A stretch of DNA of 9,272 bases, taken from the NCBI GenBank assembly GCA_019347775.1, contig JAHWKP010000060.1:1-9272 (forward strand). Direction: 5' to 3'. Source of the DNA: Actinomycetota bacterium (GTDB lineage: Bacteria; Actinomycetota; Acidimicrobiia; Acidimicrobiales; JAHWKP01). The position numbers and the translations under genes are program-made. Each line of letters opens with the position of its first letter. Position 1 is the first letter of the stretch. The notes beneath the pieces were generated by a model, which did not search any database, was not told where the DNA came from, and saw nothing but the letters and a program-made list of their open reading frames with translations. Shown here one piece after another: positions 6,281-9,272 of this stretch.

Positions 6281-6303
6281 GCGACCGATAGCCTGCCGCG
6301 GTC
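6281..6303. promoter_or_regulatory. 23-bp divergent spacer with a candidate leaderless promoter for the first glycosyltransferase
   Basis: Only 23 bp separate the divergent ligase (start 6280) and glycosyltransferase (start 6304). TAGCCT at 6289-6294 fits a TANNNT -10 element 9 nt before the plus-strand ATG, and no ribosome site is visible. The word resembles the element upstream of the BY-kinase gene (TAACCTaCCG there, TAGCCTgCCG here). Any -35 contact would lie inside the ligase coding region. The minus-strand gene has no equally good -10. Confidence 0.42.
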
Positions 6304-7491
6304 ATGGCTCGAGGACGGCGCGCTCGCATTTGCGTGCTGCGCCAGTACCACGTCCCTCTCGACGCTCGGGTCCACCGCGAGGTCACTTCGCTGGCCGAGG
6401 CGGGATACGCGGTCGACGTCATATGCCAGCGCGCGGCCGGCGAGGCGCTGCGGGAGAAGAGCGGATCGATTGAGTACTGGCGCCTGCCGGTTCCGAGGTG
6501 GCGGTCGAATCCGCTGATTCAACTTGTCGAATACGCCGTCTTTTTCATGGCGGCAGCCGCCCTGGTGAGCATCCTCCACATCCGACGGCGTTATTCGGTG
6601 GTGCAGGTCAACACGGTCCCCGATGTCCTCGTCTTCGCGGCGGCGGTGCCGCGACTGCTTGGCGCCCGAGTCGTGCTCGACCTGCACGAGACCATGCCCG
6701 AGTTCTTCGCGACGAAGTTCGGAGTGGCGCTGAGCCATCCAGGGCCCCGGCTGGCCGCCGCGTTGGAGCAGGCGAGCATCCGGTTCGCGGACGCAGCCAT
6801 CACGGTCACCCATCCGATGAGGGAGGTGTTCGAAGCCCGGGGCGCGCCGGTCGACGAGATCAAGGTCATACTCAACGGTCCGGACGAGCGCATCTGGGAC
6901 CCCGACCGCTTCCCGCCCCGGCGCCCGGACGGGGAGTTCCATCTCATCTCGCACGGTTCACTCGAGGACCGCTACGGCGTCGACACGATGATCCGGGCTG
7001 TAGCGCTTCTGGCCGAAGAGCTGCCAGGCCTGCGGTTAAAGGTCTACGGCAAGGGCACGGCCCTGGAGCGGCTGCGCCAGCTGGGTGCTGAGCTCGGCGT
7101 CTCCGATCGAGTGTGGTTCAGCGGCGGATTCGTCCCCCTCGACGACATCGTGCGGGCCGTTGCGCAAGCAGACGCGGGCGTCGTAGCGCTGAAGAAGGAC
7201 ATCTTCCGTGACCTCACCCTCGCCATCAAGATGTACGAGTACATCGCCATGCGCAAGCCCACGCTGGTGGCACGCACTCGGTCGGTGGAGACGTACTTCG
7301 ACGAGCAGGCTTTCGCTCTCTTTCGCTCAGACGACCCGTCGGACCTGGCACGTGCGATCCGAGAGATCGCCGGTGATCCCGAGCGACGAGCCCGGATGGT
7401 CGACGAGGCCGCCCGCCAGGGCAAGGACCATCGATGGCCGCCCAACCGTGAGCGCTACCTGGCCGTGATCGGGTCCTGCGTCGGTGCGTGA
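6304..7491 (+). CDS. GT4-family glycosyltransferase
   Basis: A 395-residue GT-B fold enzyme that probably adds a sugar from a nucleotide donor to a lipid-linked intermediate at the cytoplasmic membrane face. The N-terminal acceptor domain opens with ICVLRQYHVPLDARVHRE (residues 9-26), the typical R-V/E-H-R region of GT4 enzymes. A hydrophobic stretch (about 76-92) could contact the membrane. VVLDLHETMPEFF (123-135) and ITVTHPMREVFEARG (166-180) are also characteristic. The C-terminal donor domain shows HGSLEDRYGVDTMIRAV (217-233), VYGKGTALERLR (247-258) and KMYEYIAMRKPTLV (309-322), the equivalent of the family's E-x7-E donor-binding region. It overlaps the next glycosyltransferase by 8 bases, so the pair is probably co-translated. 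Sugar specificity cannot be predicted. Confidence 0.87.
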   Translation: MARGRRARICVLRQYHVPLDARVHREVTSLAEAGYAVDVICQRAAGEALREKSGSIEYWRLPVPRWRSNPLIQLVEYAVFFMAAAALVSILHIRRRYSVVQVNTVPDVLVFAAAVPRLLGARVVLDLHETMPEFFATKFGVALSHPGPRLAAALEQASIRFADAAITVTHPMREVFEARGAPVDEIKVILNGPDERIWDPDRFPPRRPDGEFHLISHGSLEDRYGVDTMIRAVALLAEELPGLRLKVYGKGTALERLRQLGAELGVSDRVWFSGGFVPLDDIVRAVAQADAGVVALKKDIFRDLTLAIKMYEYIAMRKPTLVARTRSVETYFDEQAFALFRSDDPSDLARAIREIAGDPERRARMVDEAARQGKDHRWPPNRERYLAVIGSCVGA

Positions 7492-8629
7492 TCCGCGCCG
7501 CACGGCGATACTCGTCACCAGTCACCCCGGGCAGCGCACTGTCGAACAACTCGAGCAGGACGCCACCGCCGGGCGTAGACCCCGCGTCGACTACGTCGAG
7601 CTGGCCAAGGCGATCGACGGCGAGGTGTTCGACCTGCATCGTCTCCGTGCCGGTCTGCCCGACGGCCGGCTCTCGTCGCGCCTGATCGATCAACCGAGCG
7701 GGAGGGCCGCGGCCCAGGTTTGGACGGCGCTGCGATCCCTCGGCCACCACGACCGGGTGGTCGCCTGGGCCGACCGCCTCGGACTGCCGTTGGCGCTGCT
7801 GGCCAAGGCGACCCGGCGCGATATCGATCTCGTCATGGTGTCCGTACTGCTCACCTCGCCGAAGAAGCGGGTGCTGCTGCGGAACCTGCGGGCCCATACC
7901 CACCTGCGGGCCATCGTCACGCCCTCGAGCGTGCAAGCCGCCAAGGCGGTCGATGTGCTCGGCGTGCCGGCCGAAAAGATCCACCACTTCCCACAGCGGG
8001 TCGACCACCGGTTCTGGCGTCCCGCCCCCGATCCGAAGTCGCGGGTCATCTCTTCGGTCGGCTGGGAGAACCGTGACTATTCGACGCTGGTCCGAGCGGT
8101 CGACGCCCTGGACGCGACGGTGGAGATCGCGGTCGGGTCTGTCGTTCTCGGACCGGCGACCTCCTCGAAGGCCGGGCGCTCGGCCCTGGAAGCGCTCCGC
8201 CAGACATCCGGCTATCGCCGCCTCCGGGAGTGGGAGCAGGTATTCGCCGAGCGGCCCGCAAATGTCGAGATAAGCCACCAGCTCAGTCACCTGGAGCTGC
8301 GCGAGCTCTATGAACGCTCGGCCTTTTGTGTGCTGCCGCTCCACGAGATCGACACCGACAACGGAGCTACCGCGTTGGCCGAGGCCATGGCCATGGGGAA
8401 GGCCGTAGTCGTCACCAAGACGACCGGACAGGTCGACATCTTGCGCGACGGTGAGCACGGCCTGACCGTGCCGCCCGGTGATGTACGGGCCATGCGCCAA
8501 GCGATCCAGCACCTCGTGGACAATCCGGAGCTGGCGGCCGCGATGGGTCGGGCGGGACGAGCTGAGGTCGAGCGGCGCCACACGCTCGACGGCTACATCG
8601 ACCGGCTAACGCAACTACTGGGGAATTGA
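7484..8629 (+). CDS. GT4-type glycosyltransferase
   Basis: A 381-residue GT-B type glycosyltransferase. The N-terminal half is divergent and opens with RTAILVTSHPGQ (6-17). The C-terminal half is clear: ISSVGWENRDYSTLVRAV (189-206), then ELYERSAFCVLPL (274-286), DNGATALAEAMAMGKAVVVT (292-311) with the donor-binding glutamate and A-x-G-K-P-like stretch, and GLTVPPGDVRAMRQAI (326-341). The GTG start at 7484 overlaps the previous gene's stop (GTGCGTGA) without a Shine-Dalgarno sequence, the same 8-base pattern as between the dehydrogenase and acetyltransferase. It should act next to its partner in building the repeat unit. The gene ends 10 bp before the convergent flippase-like stop; no hairpin terminator is visible between them. 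Confidence 0.85.
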   Translation: MRDPRRTAILVTSHPGQRTVEQLEQDATAGRRPRVDYVELAKAIDGEVFDLHRLRAGLPDGRLSSRLIDQPSGRAAAQVWTALRSLGHHDRVVAWADRLGLPLALLAKATRRDIDLVMVSVLLTSPKKRVLLRNLRAHTHLRAIVTPSSVQAAKAVDVLGVPAEKIHHFPQRVDHRFWRPAPDPKSRVISSVGWENRDYSTLVRAVDALDATVEIAVGSVVLGPATSSKAGRSALEALRQTSGYRRLREWEQVFAERPANVEISHQLSHLELRELYERSAFCVLPLHEIDTDNGATALAEAMAMGKAVVVTKTTGQVDILRDGEHGLTVPPGDVRAMRQAIQHLVDNPELAAAMGRAGRAEVERRHTLDGYIDRLTQLLGN

Positions 8630-8639
8630 GCGCGGCGCG

Positions 8640-8885
8640 TCAGGCTTTGATATCGCTCAGCACAGGAGAGCGCAGGACGAAATGGGCGGCGACTGCGACG
8701 GCCAGGCCGGCCATGGCCGCGGCGAGGCCGGGCACCAGCCGCCCGGTGATCCCAGCCGCCAGGTCGTCCACTGCCCGGGCGGCCAGCCAAGCCGGCCCGG
8801 CCATGGCGACGGCGGCGGCGGCCGAGATGCCGACGCGACGGCGGAGGTCGCCTCCCGGCAGCGCGGGCGCGATCCGGCGATGCAA
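8640..8885 (-). pseudogene. C-terminal fragment of a polysaccharide flippase (Wzx/MurJ-like)
   Basis: The minus frame ends at a TGA (8640-8642) and reads back to about 8885 as the end of a multi-pass membrane protein. It has a basic loop HRRIAPALPGGDLRRR, two hydrophobic helices (VGISAAAAVAMAGPAWLAARAV and, after a short ITGR turn, LVPGLAAAMAGLAVAVAAHFVL), and a short tail RSPVLSDIKA. This layout fits the last two helices of MOP-superfamily flippases, and a flippase is otherwise missing from this locus. Above about 8885 the minus frame stays open, but the sequence is better explained as a plus-strand relaxase. The gene is therefore truncated, either in nature or by mis-assembly. Family assignment from about 80 residues is tentative. 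Confidence 0.45.
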
Positions 8886-9272
8886 GTCCACCGCGGCGGC
8901 CAGATCGCCGGCGCGCTCGGCCGGTATGACGAGGACGGCAAGGTCCACCGCGGCGACACCGCAGCCACCACCTACGACGCGCTCGTCCGCGACTGGTGGG
9001 CCGACCGCCGCGGCGGATCACCATCACCGATGCTCGCCGGCACCAATGCCGCCCGGCGCGCCCTCAACGACCGCGCCCGCGCACTGCTCAAGGACGAGGG
9101 CGTCCTCACCGGCGAGCCGCTGGTCGTTCACGGGCGGGAGCTCCTAGTCGGCGACGAGGTCGTCGCCCGCCGCAACGACCGGTCGCTCCACGGTCGCGGC
9201 CGGACCGAGTTCGTGAAGAACGGCAGTATCGGCCGCGTCGTCGCCATCGACCACGATGGTGGCGAAGTGACG
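8880..9272 (+). CDS. MobF/TraA-type conjugative relaxase, helicase-region fragment
   Basis: From about 8880 to the right edge the plus frame encodes part of the RecD-like helicase half of a MobF relaxase (TrwC/TraA family), which nicks and unwinds plasmid or ICE DNA during conjugation. Matching blocks are GQIAGALGRYDEDGKVHRGD, then YDALVRDWWADR, MLAGTNAARRALNDRARALL and VVHGRELLVGDEVVARRND, followed by NGSIGRVVAIDHDGG. The order and spacing follow the region after the helicase Walker motifs in this family. Neither the relaxase active-site tyrosines nor Walker A is in the window. The gene runs off the right edge. Its left part does not connect to a start or to upstream relaxase sequence but abuts the flippase fragment on the other strand. 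The ATG at 8880 is an in-frame codon, not a credible start. Confidence 0.68.
   Translation, partial: MQVHRGGQIAGALGRYDEDGKVHRGDTAATTYDALVRDWWADRRGGSPSPMLAGTNAARRALNDRARALLKDEGVLTGEPLVVHGRELLVGDEVVARRNDRSLHGRGRTEFVKNGSIGRVVAIDHDGGEVT

Noticed and set aside
7226..8581. A 451-codon minus-strand open frame across both glycosyltransferases
   Set aside because: Its product is Arg/Gly/His-rich with no recognisable domain, and it is antisense to two genes with clear GT4 motifs. Long antisense frames are expected in GC-rich DNA.
8640..8948. The flippase-like frame extended to the GTG at 8948 as a complete small gene
   Set aside because: The segment above about 8885 encodes well-matched relaxase sequence on the other strand, and the minus residues there lack the hydrophobic pattern of the part below.
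1..9272. tRNA, rRNA, CRISPR arrays, riboswitches or insertion sequences
   Set aside because: No cloverleaf-like or rRNA-like stretches, no regularly spaced repeats, and no transposase or terminal inverted repeats were seen on either strand. This was a visual read, so weak RNA structures could be missed.

Overview
The window is GC-rich DNA with strong G/C bias at third codon positions, short gene overlaps, little visible Shine-Dalgarno sequence and two candidate leaderless promoters. This suggests a high-GC actinobacterium; Acidimicrobiia or a relative is my inference and is not proven. The body of the window, about 680-8880, is one surface-polysaccharide (exopolysaccharide or capsule) biosynthesis locus. 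Both edges look like pieces of unrelated genes joined on.

Layout. 1-361 (-): the catalytic end of a DUF559/Vsr-like endonuclease, cut by the window edge. 344-451 (+): the last codons of an upstream gene, coupled by an ATGA overlap to a DUF6504-like N-terminus (448-675). Genes of that kind usually sit beside Y-family polymerases. 448-1548 (+): this DUF6504-like start runs in frame into a Gfo/Idh/MocA sugar-nucleotide dehydrogenase that has lost its Rossmann glycine loop. 1541-2158 (+): a hexapeptide-repeat N-acetyltransferase. 2165-3046 (-): a secreted lytic-transglycosylase-like protein. 3144-4874 (+): a fused Wzz-type chain-length regulator and BY-kinase. 4679-6280 (-): an O-antigen ligase/Wzy-like membrane protein whose tail is antisense to the kinase tail over 196 bp. 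6304-7491 and 7484-8629 (+): two GT4-type glycosyltransferases. 8640 to about 8885 (-): the C-terminus of a probable flippase. About 8880-9272 (+): part of the helicase region of a MobF/TraA conjugative relaxase.

How the genes fit together. The dehydrogenase and acetyltransferase would make an N-acetylated amino-sugar nucleotide. The glycosyltransferases would assemble a lipid-linked repeat unit and the flippase would export it. The ligase/polymerase would join units, with length and activity set by the BY-kinase. The secreted muralytic protein might open peptidoglycan for export or attachment. The strand alternates (+ + - + - + + -), so the locus is several short transcription units and not one operon.

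The most notable signals are the three abrupt gene-to-gene joins (about 345-365, 667-681 and 8845-8890), the long antisense overlap of two low-complexity C-terminal tails, the muralytic gene inside a polysaccharide locus, and a shared promoter-like word just upstream of two start codons. I did not find a convincing new defence or RNA system.
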